Positions 51,301 through 64,000 of a stretch of DNA of 64,000 nucleotides are shown one piece after another. Location: positions 15,635,449 through 15,699,448 of the forward strand of contig CM072894.1 of the NCBI GenBank assembly GCA_037013685.1, written 5' to 3'. The notes under the pieces were generated by a model, which saw nothing but the letters and a program-made list of their open reading frames with translations, was not told the DNA's origin and did not search any database. Positions within the stretch are counted from its first letter, which is position 1. Each line of letters starts with the position of its first letter. The DNA comes from Acridotheres tristis (Eukaryota; Chordata; Aves; Passeriformes; Sturnidae). The position numbers and the translations under genes are program-made.

Positions 51301-51819
51301 GGTAACATCTCTTGAATGTCTCTAAAGACATGCTGCTTCCCAGAAATCTGGGTCAAAATATCACTATTTCTGCAACTCATCTGCTTCATTGATCTCTTCT
51401 GTTGCACCCTTCTCTCCTGTCACAGAGATACTGCTGGAAGCAATGCTGGGCAGATAAAAAGATCTGTGGAACAGGGACAGAGATATGGGGATGAGAAACT
51501 CAGGTGGAACTCCAGTAAATCCTCACATTTGACAGTCTAGCCGGAGCCTGAAGATGGACATGCAGCTATGCCTATGGCAATGGAAGGATGTTAGTTTACC
51601 TTGAATATTAGTGAGATTCTCTAAGTTTCTGGGGAAATATTGAGCCCACAATAAAAGAAGAAAAAAGATCTTTGAACATTTGCTAGCCTGGAAAAAATGG
51701 TTTTAATCTAAGAGTTAAGGAGAGAGCTGGCAGAAATCCATACACTTAAATAACCACCACCGACTTATGTGAGGGTAAAAAACTACACGTAATAGATAGA
51801 TACATGTTCCTGATAAAGT
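48386..51819. other. Unique non-coding sequence, no gene recognised
   Basis: Apart from the TATA-like sequence at the left edge I see no promoter, exon or repeat. Minus-strand open frames of 67-99 codons near 49100-49412 and 50697-50996 have no recognisable domain. Confidence 0.5.
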
Positions 51820-52200
51820 CACGAAGAAAAGAAACTAAACAGGTCTTGAGTATTATCAATAATCACACTGACAAAGAATAAACAAGGAAAACTGAAAAAT
51901 CATAATTGATTATGACTACAGCTGAACTGGAATAACAGAGACTTGGTGGGAGAATTCATATGGCTGAAATATTAATATAAAGGATCTAAAGGATTTTGAT
52001 TCCTCAGGAAGGAGAATCAGGTTGAAAGCAAGGAAGGACATCATGTGCTCAGATGTCTAAAATGGAGCTCAAAGCATGTGCATAATGATAAAGAAGACAT
52101 TTAGAGTCTCCTACAAAGCATTAAATCTGGAAGTGCAAGCAAAGGATAATTTTGATAAAGTACCAGAATCTTCTAAGGTTCTGAAATATATGTCCTTTAA
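51820..52200 (+). mobile_element. CR1 LINE, endonuclease-region fragment
   Basis: At 51938-51961 the plus strand translates as TETWWENS, the Thr-Glu-Thr-Trp-Trp motif found early in the apurinic-type endonuclease domain of CR1 ORF2. Downstream, 'tcctcaggaaggagaatcagg' and 'gacatcatgtgctcagatg' follow the expected order of the same domain. Stops and indels make it non-functional. Orientation and distance fit the reverse-transcriptase part at 53475, so both probably belong to one insertion. Outer limits are approximate. Confidence 0.6.
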
Positions 52201-53474
52201 CTATCAAAATGTTGGTAAAGGGATTGGTCAGCAAATTCTCGGTAATGCTGGGTAAAAAGGAAGAACTGAAGGTGAATCAGTCGTCCAAAAGAGCTGAGGT
52301 TTGTGGGGAACTTTTTGGTAGAGATTGGGTTTTTTTGCAAGTTTCTCAGATGCTTGGTTACTTTCTACCTCAGCAAAAGGATCTTTTAGACTTGCTGAAA
52401 AGATTCCAGGCATCCTCTGAGATCTGCTTTGTTTGAAGCAAATACAACAGGGAATTCACCTTCCTTAGCACTGTTGTATTGCATAATGAAAGTGTAGGCG
52501 CTCTGTTTAAAGCTCAGTGAAGATCAGGCTTGTTTTAATTTGAATTCAGCTTAGCTGCAGAGCCCTTGTGTTTGGACTTTCAGTTCAGAGCCAGATTTAT
52601 TTTAGATTTTGCCTTCATCAGAGAAATTATTCTTTCCAGACATCTTTTCAGTCCTATGACTTAATGAGACCTCTCAGCCAGGACTGGGCAAGGCACAGCT
52701 CATCTTTCTCAATTTGCTGGTTGGGGGCCTATTCCACATTACTTGCTTTGTTTTGCTCACATTTCCAGGCTGTCTCCATGCATGCTGTATGCTGTGGTTG
52801 GGGGTGTGCACTGTGACTGAGCCTTAACTCTAAAATCCTGCAAGGTGTATTGTCTCACGGAGACATTGTCAGGCAGATAATTTCGGGTTCTCTAAGTTCC
52901 TGTTTCACTCAGTCAAATAAGTTTTTTTCTGATTTTCTCAGACATTGAAAGGGCCTGAGCAAATGGTCAATACATTCCTCTGTGTGAACAGTAAGAAGCC
53001 GAGGTGTGAGGAAGGTGCATAAGATGTGGCATTATTCCACTGCAGAACACTGAGAGCAGCAGTGCTTGGATGGTGTGATTGTGACAGAACTCACAAGGCA
53101 TAGGATGAGAAAAAGGAAAAGCAGGAAAAGTAAAATTGTAGTCTTCAGGAAGATAAAGTCTTCTGAAGTTAAACAACTAGGAAACAAGTTCAAGAGAAAA
53201 GGATATGTGATGCTGTGACAGCTGAAATATTTTCTGCTTTTTATTGGATCAGACTCTACTAAATGCATCAACTGTAGCAGCTGGCTAGTGTAATTAACAT
53301 CAGCTAAAAAGGGTAAAGTCTTCGCCTAGGATAACATAAGAGCAGGAAAACTTTTTTTCATTTTCTTGACACACTTCTTAATTATCTCAGAATCAATCTC
53401 ATCATGACCACCTGAAATTTGCTAGCAGTTGTTTGGAGAACAGAAGAAAGACTGATGAGAAAAAATTTTAAAAG
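52201..53474. other. Unassigned sequence inside the probable CR1 insertion
   Basis: Its length, about 1.3 kb, is close to what CR1 ORF2 needs between endonuclease and reverse transcriptase, but I cannot recognise CR1 phrases in it. It could be strongly decayed CR1 or unrelated DNA. Short open frames (75-82 codons) show no domain. Confidence 0.35.
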
Positions 53475-54240
53475 TCGAATGTGACACCAGTTCTTCCAGA
53501 AAGAGAGAGTAAGAAAAAAAAGAATTCTGGATGCCTGTTTGTCCAAAGTTTTTTCCACAATTCACGATGAATTTTTAAGCCCCAAAAGATGAGAAGGAAA
53601 TAAGTAGCAGCCAATATGAATTTGTGAAATTCATCCACTTGCTGAATATGAATTAATCAGTAAGTAGTCATGTCAAATTGATTTCATTTCCTCTTAGAGT
53701 AACAGGGCACAAGTAAAGGGGGAAAATGACAGGTCACAGGTATTCTGACTGTTTGACACCATGTTGCATGGCATTGTCTTGAACAACAATCTCAGTACTG
53801 TTTAAGGCCTGAGCTTGTGTGTTATGTCAGGTTTTGGGGCACCAAACTCCTAGAAAGACACAAAGGTAGTTAGAATCCAGGGGAGAATAACCAGGTCACA
53901 ACAACATGACATGTATGAAAAATTGAAAGAAGTGTATTGTATTTCTTTCTCTGGAATAAAAAAGACTGATGGCCTTGAGAACAGCCTTTGATTTTATTTA
54001 CAGCAGCCTTTTACAGGAATTATTTGTTCTCTGTGGTAGATAAAACAGATTTGCTCTGGCAAATTCATACTAGATCTTAGGAAACAGCTTTCTGACTCTG
54101 AAGATGGCAAAACTGATTTTTTGAGAGGGCTGTGGAGTCTTCCTCACTGAAAATTTTTAAGAATGGGTTTAAGAAGAACACCTCTTAAATTAAACCTGCC
54201 TAGAGAGAGGGCAGAGACCTTCCAAGGGAATCTTATTTCC
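53475..54240 (+). mobile_element. CR1 LINE, partial reverse transcriptase and 3' part
   Basis: Pieces in order: 'gtgacaccagttcttccaga', then 'cagccaatatgaatttgtg', 'catgtcaaattgatttc', 'agagtaacagggcacaagta' and 'tttgacaccatgttgcatgg', the last translating as FDTMLHGIVL where CR1 reverse transcriptase has FDTVPHNILL. At about 53810-53830 the text jumps to 'ttggggcaccaaactcctag' and 'agaatccaggggagaataac', which belong several hundred bases further on, so the catalytic YADD region is deleted. From 54060 to 54240 come the near-3' phrases 'agatcttaggaaacagctttctgac' and 'ggctgtggagtcttcctcac'. It is dead and old. Confidence 0.8.
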
Positions 54241-57200
54241 CACTGATTCCCGGACACAAAGTCAAATGTCTGCAAGCTGTGGTTTCTGTGCCATCCAGGG
54301 CAGTTCTCTTTGCAGCCCCAGAGAATACCCGTGCTTTACCCCCCATAGGCAGCAGCACACCTAAGGTGACACAGGAAGCTGCTGTGCTGGAAGCTGCAGT
54401 GTCAAGCCACGTTCCCTCACATGCTCTGCTTTTACTCTCACAGCCTAACATTATTCTTTAGCACCTGTGCTGCAGTTAGTCTTTTCCAATGCAGTCAATT
54501 TTTTCCCATGGAAATGCAGAGAGGTGTTAAACATTTTTTACTAAGTCCTTTACTATCCTTGTGTTTTCTCCATTTCTGCGATTGATAGTGAGTAATGATG
54601 AAATTTAGCTTACCAGAAAGTTTTTCCTGAATATGCAATCTTTTGGAATTGTGTTTAGATTTTCTAGAGTCCCCAGTAATTTTTTTAAAGCATCTGGCTT
54701 TTGCATTGTTTCAGAACTAATTATTGAAGTAGCTAAATGTTCAAGAACATAAAAATGTACAAATGGGTGTTAGCTGAATGGATGTAGTAAGATTTTTTTC
54801 TGGCATGAAAAGCACAGTATTTATGAGTTAATTTAATCAGAGAAGAAAAATATTGAGTAGGTGATGAATTAAAAATGATGACTGTGTATTATGTTTTGCC
54901 ACGCAGCTGAACAAACACATTCAATGACAGACTTTGGCAGGAGCTGCAAAGATGTTCTTGACAATGGCATGAATAAATATTAGGTGCTGTACACAATTCA
55001 CTGCATTCCAGGCCTTGAGCAAAACCAGGTGAGCTTTGCCTGGAAAATTTGGAAGAAACAATGAAAGCATGTTGGGGAAATGCAAACATCTACAGTATTT
55101 TCCCCAGCTGCTTTGCGCTAACATTTTCATTTGCATCAGCAACAAATGTCATTTTTTATCTGCTCTACTCTCATTACACTTCTAGGAATCAATTAAACTC
55201 CCAGCTACTTTAGAGTTTGTGGTAGGCACTTCAGTAATATTGCCCAAATGAAGGACTTTATAGTTGTTAAACAAAGTACATTGATCAGGCTTCCTTTCCA
55301 TTGCTACGACTAGTTTACAAAAATTAAAAGGAAAAAAATACTTTGATATAATTAGTGGTCAATACAGAAGCAGAAGGATATCTCCTAATAATTTAAAATG
55401 GAAATTTGAGGAAATTAGAGAGAGGCTATACAGCATGGATGTGGGCTGTTAAAAGAATGAAAATGACAATATGGAGGAGAATTTCCCTTTAAAGATTATT
55501 CTTTCTCCAAAGCTGGTTTATAGTCATAATCTCTTGCTAAAACCTACAGCAGTATTGGTAGCTCAAGCACACTTGACTGCTGAGGAGAAAAGAGAGATGG
55601 GAACATACTGTACTGCTCTACTCTTTATTCTGACTCCGTTGAGTGAAATTTAATTCAAGGTTGGTCCTCACATCTTCAGCGTTCAGAGGGCTGGTGCTGA
55701 CAGTACTGTTTTTCATCTTCATTTTTTGTAATCCTGAGAATATTCTTAATTTGTGTTGGAACAATAATTTCCACTGACAAAAATTAAACTTAATGTGGAA
55801 GTTTCTCTTATTAGTTCTATTCTCTACTGATCTCATTTGCAAGTGCAAATGCTCATTTCAGAAGTAGTGTTTTTAAGAGTAAGCCTCCTTCTGTGTCACT
55901 CCAGAAAGCAATGGGCACAATCTACCTGGAATCTTTAAGCTGTTGTGGCCTGATGATTCTACAAGGGATAGCAATGTCTCTGCTTTACAACATGGTGTGT
56001 TTGTGTGCCTGGGATTCTTCAGGGAAGAATAAGCCTGCAACAGAGAAATCACTGGCCTAGCTGGGAAGGAGAGAGAACAGTTCATGTCACTTCTGCAGTT
56101 TCTTTTCTGGAATGAGTCCGAGACATAACTCAGAGCAGCTTCAGACTCCCTGACCATCTATAGCCTCATAGGTATGTTATAGAAGCTAAGGATAGATGTG
56201 GTATTAAGCTACCCAGCCCACAGCTCCCCTTTTTCACTTGTTCTCCCTATTCTGTGAAGGATGTGAGAGTTTGTGAGGAGGTATAACACCTTCCTGTAAG
56301 AACTTCAAAGGGACTGAACCTGGCACATTTAATTTATGCTATATTCTTTTACTGGAAATAATATTTACTGGAAATAAAAAGAACAAAGTGAAAATCCATC
56401 TTGTCTGTTTGGCTTTCTCTCTCTGATCCTTTCAGAACTGAAACCCTTAAAGTCAGCAAGTGGAGCAGCAAACAGACTGCAGTGACATACTACTAAAAAA
56501 GTCTAAAGACAATTTTTAAATGATAGATAAAACATGTAGTTTTTACATGTCAAGGTGAGAGATGTTAAAAAAGGAGTAAAAGTATGTCTCTTCAGCCAGT
56601 AACAGTTTTGTTAGCTGAGGATTTAATGCTGTATTGCTGTAATTTTGCATTTGAGTGTGTGCCTTATGGGTTTCTTCTCTAAGTTTGTAGAGAAGGTTGA
56701 TTTGCTCAAAATGACCAACTTATCTTTTGTATCATATCTGTTCCACAGCTGATGGCTGTTATTATTAACCAAGTTGGGCTCAAAAAGATCTCAAAAAGAG
56801 AGATCGGGAGGCATCCTGATTTGTTTGCAAAAGTCAAGAGTTTAATCTGAACCTCTGTTAAGAGATGACTTCATCACACATTGTTATACCTGTTAGAACT
56901 ACACCCAAATATTTATTACTAGTGGAATTTCTTCTGGACTAATTATGTCCCATGTATGGACATGGGTGTATTTTCAGGTACACTGGGCAAGCAGAGAACC
57001 TTGCTTTAAAAAAAAAAATGGCAGATACTTTGGGAATTTTAAACCTAAATGCAATTTTGGTGAAAAACCTGAAATTTTGGGGCCCACACTCTGAATCAGA
57101 TTATATGTTTGTTTCATTTGTTACATTAACTGTCCAGAGATCCATCACTTGTGTTATATCTCACTAGGATCTTGACAACTGGGATAGCAGTCCTGCAGCA

Positions 57201-60200
57201 TCAGCAGCATATGCATGGCATCTGGGATTGTCAGCTTTGTGTGTTGGACACCCAGAAAAAGCATTGTTTTAAGCTACCTTTTCTAAGATATTTTGCAAAC
57301 TTCACCTATCTGCTGCTATGCATCTGAAAGAATTTGAAAGGATTCCTTCTGAAAGAATTCCTCACTAAGAGAGGACTCCTATGCTCCTATGAATGGTTGT
57401 GAATCAGCTACAGGAAGAACAATAAAATATTTCCATATATGAATCTCGGGGCAGATATTGCTATCTTATTTTACAAATTGTAAGTGAAACATTATTTAAG
57501 AAAAAAGAAAAAGTAGGATATCTCTAGCTGGTTGGACAGTTCCAAATCTTGAATATGGACTTGCAGATCTTCACTTTTATCCTGTAACTCTTAACTGCAG
57601 AACTTAAAGCATCTGGAGGCAAGACTTTGAGCAAATAAAGCTGTGGTTCATGTATGTTTTCAGAGGAGCAAATAATTATCAATGTAAAACCAATACAAAT
57701 TTCTATAAATGTTAATAAAATCGGTGTTGGTAAGCTAAAAGGTAAGCAAACTGAGTGCATAGGAGCAACTCAGCCTGACTTAAGAGCCAGAATAAACGAC
57801 TCCTTCAGTTAGGAGAGATATGAATACCCTCAGAACATGAAAGGGACAAGGAACAATTGCTTAATCATTTTGGTAAACTTACATCTCCTCATGCAATCTA
57901 CTTGCTCCTGGAGACATTGCTTAGATATTGATATTTGTCTTGTTTTGTTTCCTGTATGTCATCTCTGACAACACTTGAATAAATGTGATGGGAGAATAGT
58001 TGGGTTTTTTAATATCATGGTTATTCTAGTAGGTTCAACTGATTATGGAAAAAATAATTTTTAGTTATTTTATTAATCAAATACTACAGAACAGTTCCAG
58101 GAAGCCCTTAAATGCAGATGTTTAAATAGCTTTAGGTTTAGCTATTGCATTTGCAGTATCTTCTTCCAGTGTCATAGCCATATTTTGAAAGATTGTGAAC
58201 GTTAACTGCAGATTTTATTGCAGGGTATTTAAAATTGCAATTAATATTTGTAATGATACCTGTTCCTTTGATTAACTTTGGTACTGACTGGGACTTAAAT
58301 GTGATTACACTGCCAGAAAGAAAAGTTCTTGTCTCTTTATGGTTCCTCTCTATTTCTACAGTTAGAGAATGGTTCAATTACTGAAAATACCAGAACTGCT
58401 GACCTATATTCAGATCTTTTCACCTGCATGTTTTTGTGGTGAAGAATTTTTTGACTCAAAGATTACATTGTGCTAATAAGATGATAATACTTTATATTAC
58501 TTTGGGCTCATATTTACAAAGCTCCTATAGAAACAATTGTTCTGTAGATATTTCTCAGGAATATTATATACATAAACATCAGTAATGTCTTCTAATTTGT
58601 AGTTAATTAATGATACCTGGCTGATCATAGTACAGGAAAAGCTTTCCTGGTCTGTCTCTTGTAGTCTCTAAGAGATACAAGCAAATAAAACCTTGTAGTC
58701 GATATACTGTGAGCTGTACGAATGGAGAAAGGATGTCACAGACATGAAAACAATTTCTGGTTGCATTATTATATGAATGCCTCTTTAAGGATTTTAGTCT
58801 TAGAAAAATCGTGCTGTGCTACGTTTAGCACTAAATAAATTTAGGCTAAAGTTTTATTTCCAAGAGATAAATTTTACAAGATATGTGGATCCCCACTTTC
58901 TTAAGATTCTCTGGACTCGTAAGCCATAGAAAAAACCACTCCATTTCTCTAAGCTACTGTACAGTTTCTTGGCAACTGATGATAAACAGATATGGCTTGT
59001 TAGGAAATCTGTCTGCCTTTTTCTCTTTCATATTTTAGATGTAATCTGGAATGAAAACCAATGCTGTCATACAGGCTCCAAAAATAACAAATCAAATAAT
59101 ATTTATAATATAACTTGGGATGTAATATTAGATTAAGTCTTTAGGCTTAGCCATATAGAAAATAAAAAAAAAAAAGTTGTAACATAAGTTTTCCAATTCC
59201 AAGGAGCAGTGGCAAAACATCAGACTCCATGCATTGTCTCCTTCCTGCCCATTTGCTCCTGGAAGAGAGCAGAAGCTGCCTTCTAAATGCAAGTGCTTTG
59301 AAGCTGCTGTGATACATGACAATATAAAACTCTAAGACAGCTTTGGATCCCTATCTCAGATCCTTGTAGATTTAATAAACAGAGAAGGGAAGTGTGATTT
59401 TTTACTTGTCTGAATAAAGACAGGGCACTACCCTTTATGAGAACTGGAAATAGCTGAATGGGAACTTAGAGTCAAAATGAAAATTTTATGAACCTTCACC
59501 ATCCTCTTGTCAAGCTGGAAGTCATTAACACCATCAATATCAACCTATGGATATTGATAGACATTTTAAAAGAGAGAGAAGCAGATATTTGGGCCAAATG
59601 GCAATACCCAGTGAAAATTCAGCCAAAGAGACACATAAATCCAGATGGCAGGGAATTGCTTCACAAGTAGCAAAGGACAACCAGCAAATAAGAAAAAGTG
59701 CAGTCAGACACTAAAGATTAGCTCAAAAGCAGAGCAGGGAACTGAGGGGAAGGACAGATTTGGAAAAAGTGTGCAAAGAGAGTATTTATTCTTATTCTGC
59801 TGATTTTGCATTAATTCTTCATAAGCCTGGCTGTTTGGAGCAATATATTGTGAATTATATCAATTCCTCCTTTTGACAGAAATTATCCTGGAGATCCCTA
59901 AATGTGGGATAATTTTAGTTACTGCTTTTGTCATTGAGAGAATTTCAACCAGATTGTGTCTGAATGCCATTAATTTTTAAAAATTCACAAGAATTTTATG
60001 TTACTGATTTTATGTTCCAATGAAATGAATTTGATACAGGAACCTGTAATTATGTTTTCCATGTTTTCTGGAAATTATTTTTTCTGTATTTTGAAGAAAT
60101 TAAAATATTTACCAAACCCGTAAGACACCTCTTTCTTGCTACCTTGGATTCTAACTCTACTATGAGGTATTCTAGGAGGACATTAAGCATTTGAAAATGT

Positions 60201-61339
60201 AGCCAAATATAAATTTAGGTTTTGAAAAATCAGACCCAAGCACCTCAGTAATTATTGATGAATAGTACTGTGTAAAAATCCTAAATATGCTGTTCTAATG
60301 GAGCCAAGAATTTTGAGTAAATTGTGAATTAACTGTGGAATAACTTGTCGAAGAATTTGATCTGTATTTTTTAATGAAAATTCATCTTGAAGAACTATGG
60401 AGAAACCAAGAAAACAGCAAAGGATCTTCTTAGCAGACCAGGATTTTCTAGGAATACCTTAGTTCTCTGCCAAAAGTTTCCCATGTAAATACTTTCATCC
60501 TTCTTTAAAGGATAGATGGTGTACTCATCTTGAAGTATAGTTTATTGCAAATTTCCTTCCACAAAAGTGAGTTAGTTGCAGGTGGATAATTCTATCATGC
60601 AATAATGGGGTTTTTTTGAGGGGAAAAATGCCTGCAAAATGTAATGTTATTGCACTGTAGTACGAACATATAATTAAAAAGTCTGAAGTAAAATAGTCTG
60701 CTGCAGCCCTTAAACTAAATAAATTCACCATAAGCATGAAAAATTCTGCAAGAAAATAGCATTAAAATTAGTAATTATTTTAAATGTACTTACAGTTCCT
60801 GCAGTTGCTTTGTTTAATGAATACCTTTTAAACACTACTGGCACACTCGAAAATTGGCTTGAACTCTCTCTTGCATTGCTTTGTAGTTAATGGCAAACAG
60901 GACTTTACCCTTAGCTCCCAGGCTCTGCATTACTTCTTTAACTGGCTAAATAAATACCTGGTACAGTTTAACAGTGCAGTTTCATATTCTTCTATTTCAG
61001 CAATGATCTTTAGAGGGTTTCTGTTCTCAGCTGATTTTCCTGACCCATACGTGCCTCTGCAGTTGTTTTGATATAGATCTTTTTAAAGACAGGAAAAATA
61101 GGTAGGGAGCAGGTTCAGATTAAAATATTCCTAGTTTTTATCTACTTTTTCAGTGCTATTTTAAATGGAAACCAAGTTTCTTGAGCCAGTTCCTGGGTGT
61201 CCCTAGAAACAATCGTGTCAGCACAAGGGAACGATGGGCCAGGAATGAGGGTTGTGAGCAGAGAGAGAGTGAGAGTTTCTTGTTCTTGAAATGTCATTGA
61301 AAATCATTGGAGACTGTATCTGTATATCAATCAAAGCAG
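54241..61339. other. Unique non-coding sequence, no gene recognised
   Basis: About 7 kb of AT-rich DNA. Open frames stay below about 95 codons, lie on both strands and show no recognised domains. A short direct repeat of 'ttactggaaataa' occurs near 56347-56375. I see no repeat family or RNA gene. Confidence 0.55.
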
Positions 61340-61357
61340 AAAAAAAAAAAAAAAAAA
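61340..61357 (+). repeat. Mononucleotide run A18
   Basis: Eighteen consecutive A. A retrocopy tail is possible, but there is no AATAAA signal just upstream and no recognisable source sequence or target-site duplication, so it is listed as a simple repeat. Confidence 0.9.
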
Positions 61358-63317
61358 CCTTTGGCACCAGAAACTTAGTTTAAAAATACAAGAAAAAGGA
61401 GAGAGCAATGATTAATTCACTAGAATTACAGTAAGATACAATCAGCTTACATCAGTGCACCTGTTCCCCAATTTTTGGCACAGCATAAAGTAAGAGTTTA
61501 AATAATCTCTCTGTCTATATTATCTGGTCATGCACGTGTGTGACAGCACACATATGCAAGCAGGCACATGTTCTTTTCCCTGCTGGTTATGGTGCTTGGC
61601 ACAGGAACTGAATGGAAACAGGCAGTGGAGGTGGCTGCTAACATGCAGGATGCTGCTGGATCCAGTCCTGTCAACACCAGCCAGAGAAAGAGACTGCTAG
61701 AAGCAAGGGCTTGGGTGTGGGTTTAAGATATGTATCTGGATAATTAAACTGAGGAAAATATATTCCTTTTGGATGGAACTGTGACAAGTTCTGTCAACTT
61801 TAATTCTATCTGTATAATTTTTTGAGATGGTGTTTCTAAACAGAGATGTAAACTTGTAAAGTGGCCTAACCCCCTTCCCACATGTAGTCTGCATAAGCAA
61901 GCACCCACTCAGAAACACAGAGATCTCACTCTTGGTCTCCCTAATTGGAATTGAAAATATTTAGATTATAATTATTTTTTGTGGTTCATATGACTATCTC
62001 ATATGATTGTTACACAATTGGCCTTCTAAAGTTTTAAGTTATTTATTAAGGTTATATTAGTTTCTTTCTAAGTCTTGGAAGTAAGAGATTGTTTTAATAG
62101 GTTTTCAGGGAGCTGTTCAGGTGATTTCCTATTGTTATGAGATATGTATCATCTCCCATTTAATTATTTTTTGTTTGAGCATGAAAATTATGCTTTCCAT
62201 GGTAGCTCCTGTTCTCTTATAGCTGCATGTGTGACTGCTGTAACACTGAAACCTTGTATGGAGGGCACCTTTTTAAAGTCAGTAGATTTGTCTTGAAACT
62301 TCTATGGAGTTTGTGTGAACAGGAGTAGGAAACAGAAAGCCAACTTGTAATTTTTTTTTAAGTCCTATTATTTATTTTTTAAATAATTTATTTGATAGAA
62401 AAGTCATAGTCATGGCTAGATCCTGTAAGAATGCTTATGTGGAAACCACCTCTTTTCAGTTTGGCTTTCAGCATCCCTGGATGCACCAAGCATCCTTTGG
62501 AGGATATGTCCAATACTGGGACAGCTGGGACAAACTGCTCTGGCTGCTGGAGACATGCAAGCAGCAGATCTTCCACAGCTGCTCTTTGCAAAACATTTTG
62601 GGGCTCACTATGAGCCCAAAGTTTGCTCAAGCTTTTTCTACCTGCTACTTACCCCCTGCATCTCCCAGTTCACTTAGACACTGACCAAAGGAGAGTCACT
62701 CCCAGGAGCTGCTGTGCTGGTGGTCACTGAAAGGAAGGGGGGCTGCCCAGCAGAGCTGGGGCACAGGAAGCAGCTTAGTGGAGTAAATGCCAGAAAGGTG
62801 GCAGTGGCTTCAGGATGCGTGAATCAGCCCTGATTCACCTGGATGTGAAATGTAGGGGACAAAGCTACAGGTATTTGTCCTCAGATGTTCCTTTCCATGT
62901 GGTCTAAGCAGGCAGGCAGCCTGGTATGGGTGATAGGGAAACTATTGGTGCATTCACAGAAATTTTCTGGCAGGTGCTTTCCACAGTGCGACCATATTAC
63001 TTCTGCAGCCTGCTGGCTTGGGGAGCAAATTTCTAGTTGCTTTACATCCTAACCAGCCATACTGCTCTAGAAATTTCCTTAGCAGTTTTGCTGGTTGCTG
63101 TATTCATGTTTACACTCCCTGTGCAGCCTCGTCAACACTGTACTACCAAGGCTATTAGCCCTGTTTCCATTATTTTTGTTTATTGACATCGTATTTTTTT
63201 TTTCTAGAGCTATAATGTTTTCAATAATACACTTGATTTCTCATCTGTCAGCTCTTTGGACAAAAAAAATCCCATTTGAATAGCTCTTAATATTTTCCTT
63301 ATTCATCAGAAACTCAA
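61358..63317. other. Unique non-coding sequence, no gene recognised
   Basis: No exon or repeat family was recognised. Opposing open frames of 80-90 codons at 62388-62684 exclude each other. A 20-bp near-palindrome lies at 62819-62838. Confidence 0.55.
62819..62838. repeat. Short palindrome, 9-bp arms
   Basis: GTGAATCAG and CTGATTCAC flank two bases (cc). The arms pair perfectly. TGAATCA is close to an AP-1/MAF half-element, so a dimer-binding site is conceivable. It could also be chance. Confidence 0.8.
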
Positions 63318-63360
63318 TTTTTTTCTTTTTTTTTCTCTTTTTTTCTCTTTTTTTTTTCCC
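63318..63360 (+). repeat. T/C-rich simple tract
   Basis: Forty-three pyrimidines, mainly T runs separated by single C or CTC. It is a simple repeat without further content. Confidence 0.9.
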
Positions 63361-64000
63361 AATTTCCAAATTGGCAAAAAATAGAAGAGTTCAAAACTGT
63401 TACACTGAAGTCCACCAGTGCTAGACTGAGTTTTCAAAAAGACAAACTTTATAATATCTAAAATTTTTTTCAAAATGATAAAGTGACAAGGTAGAAAGTA
63501 GCTGATAAATGGCTGTTATTCTGTTCTTCTTAGACACAGAAGACAGAAATAATTTTCTCTAAATGCAGTGCTATTATTATTAAGCTATTCAAAAAACAGA
63601 ATCTCTTCTCCCAAGTTGGAGATGGTACCTCTGCTGGGTTTTCATTTTATGTGCTTTTGTATGTATGAACTGCAGGTGACTATTCAATAAATCCATTTTT
63701 CTTGTCATTAATATTAAAAGATTTCCAACTTCCACTTGCATGCTTTATTTATGATCAAGTTCTTGCAATCAGAAATGTGATCTTTAATAAAATGAAATGT
63801 ATGTGTCTGATGGAAAGAAGCATTAATCATGCAGAAAGCAACCAATACACATTTATTTCCTTTTGCCATATTGTCACATTGCATTTCTATAGGTTAATCA
63901 TGATTTGTAAGAAATATGTAAACATATTTTCAAAGAAGTGCTCTCCTTTAATGTGCTGTGAGTCCAAATAAAGAAGAGTATGTTCAGCTCCCTCTTCTAT
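63361..64000. other. Unique non-coding sequence, no gene recognised
   Basis: AT-rich DNA to the window end. A plus-strand open frame of 89 codons at 63702-63971 has no recognised domain. Confidence 0.5.

Noticed and set aside
61080..61357. Retrocopy ending at the A18 run
   Set aside because: No polyadenylation signal close upstream, no target-site duplication and no recognisable parent transcript.

Overview
The window looks like non-coding vertebrate DNA, most probably from a bird. The evidence is AT-rich single-copy sequence full of stop codons in all frames, several CR1 LINE 3' ends of the sauropsid type (the phrase ending in 'gattcta' after an 'aggctgcccagggaggtgg' block is typical of bird CR1), a few much older MIR-type SINE relics, and almost no other transposon load. 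I found no rRNA, tRNA, CRISPR, operon, insertion sequence or bacterial-type gene. I could not assign one exon of a known protein gene with confidence. The stretch is best read as a gene desert or the inside of a very large intron.

Layout. 1-1.9 kb: unique sequence with a perfect 22-bp palindrome. 1.87-2.52 kb: a 657-bp uninterrupted pyrimidine tract of (TTTC)n, (TTCC)n, (TTTC)n and CT-rich blocks. 3.4 kb: a short hairpin-forming MITE-like repeat. 4.0 kb: a strong CTCF-like motif. 4.5 kb: a CR1 3' end. 7.7 kb: a MIR relic. 11.0 kb: an older-type CR1 3' end. 15.7-15.9 kb: two near-perfect RFX X-box motifs about 200 bp apart. 19.7-21.3 kb and 31.6-32.4 kb: minus-strand stretches that read like decayed coding sequence, both uncertain. 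24.6 and 38.1 kb: short CR1 tails. 28.0 and 47.4 kb: MIR relics. 48.1-48.4 kb: the only CpG island of the window. 51.8-54.2 kb: the scattered remains of one longer CR1 element, with endonuclease, reverse-transcriptase and 3'-end pieces. The rest to 64 kb is unique sequence with mononucleotide runs.

The most biologically suggestive place is the CpG island. On the minus strand it has, in the correct order, a TATA-like sequence, a GC-rich first segment with a donor-like site, a 97-nt putative intron, a good pyrimidine-rich acceptor and an 89-nt segment ending at a good donor. It could therefore be the promoter of an unrecognised, perhaps non-coding, minus-strand transcript. The X-box pair and the CTCF-like site are the other likely regulatory points. 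No new biochemical system is evident, and all unassigned open frames here are consistent with chance or decay.
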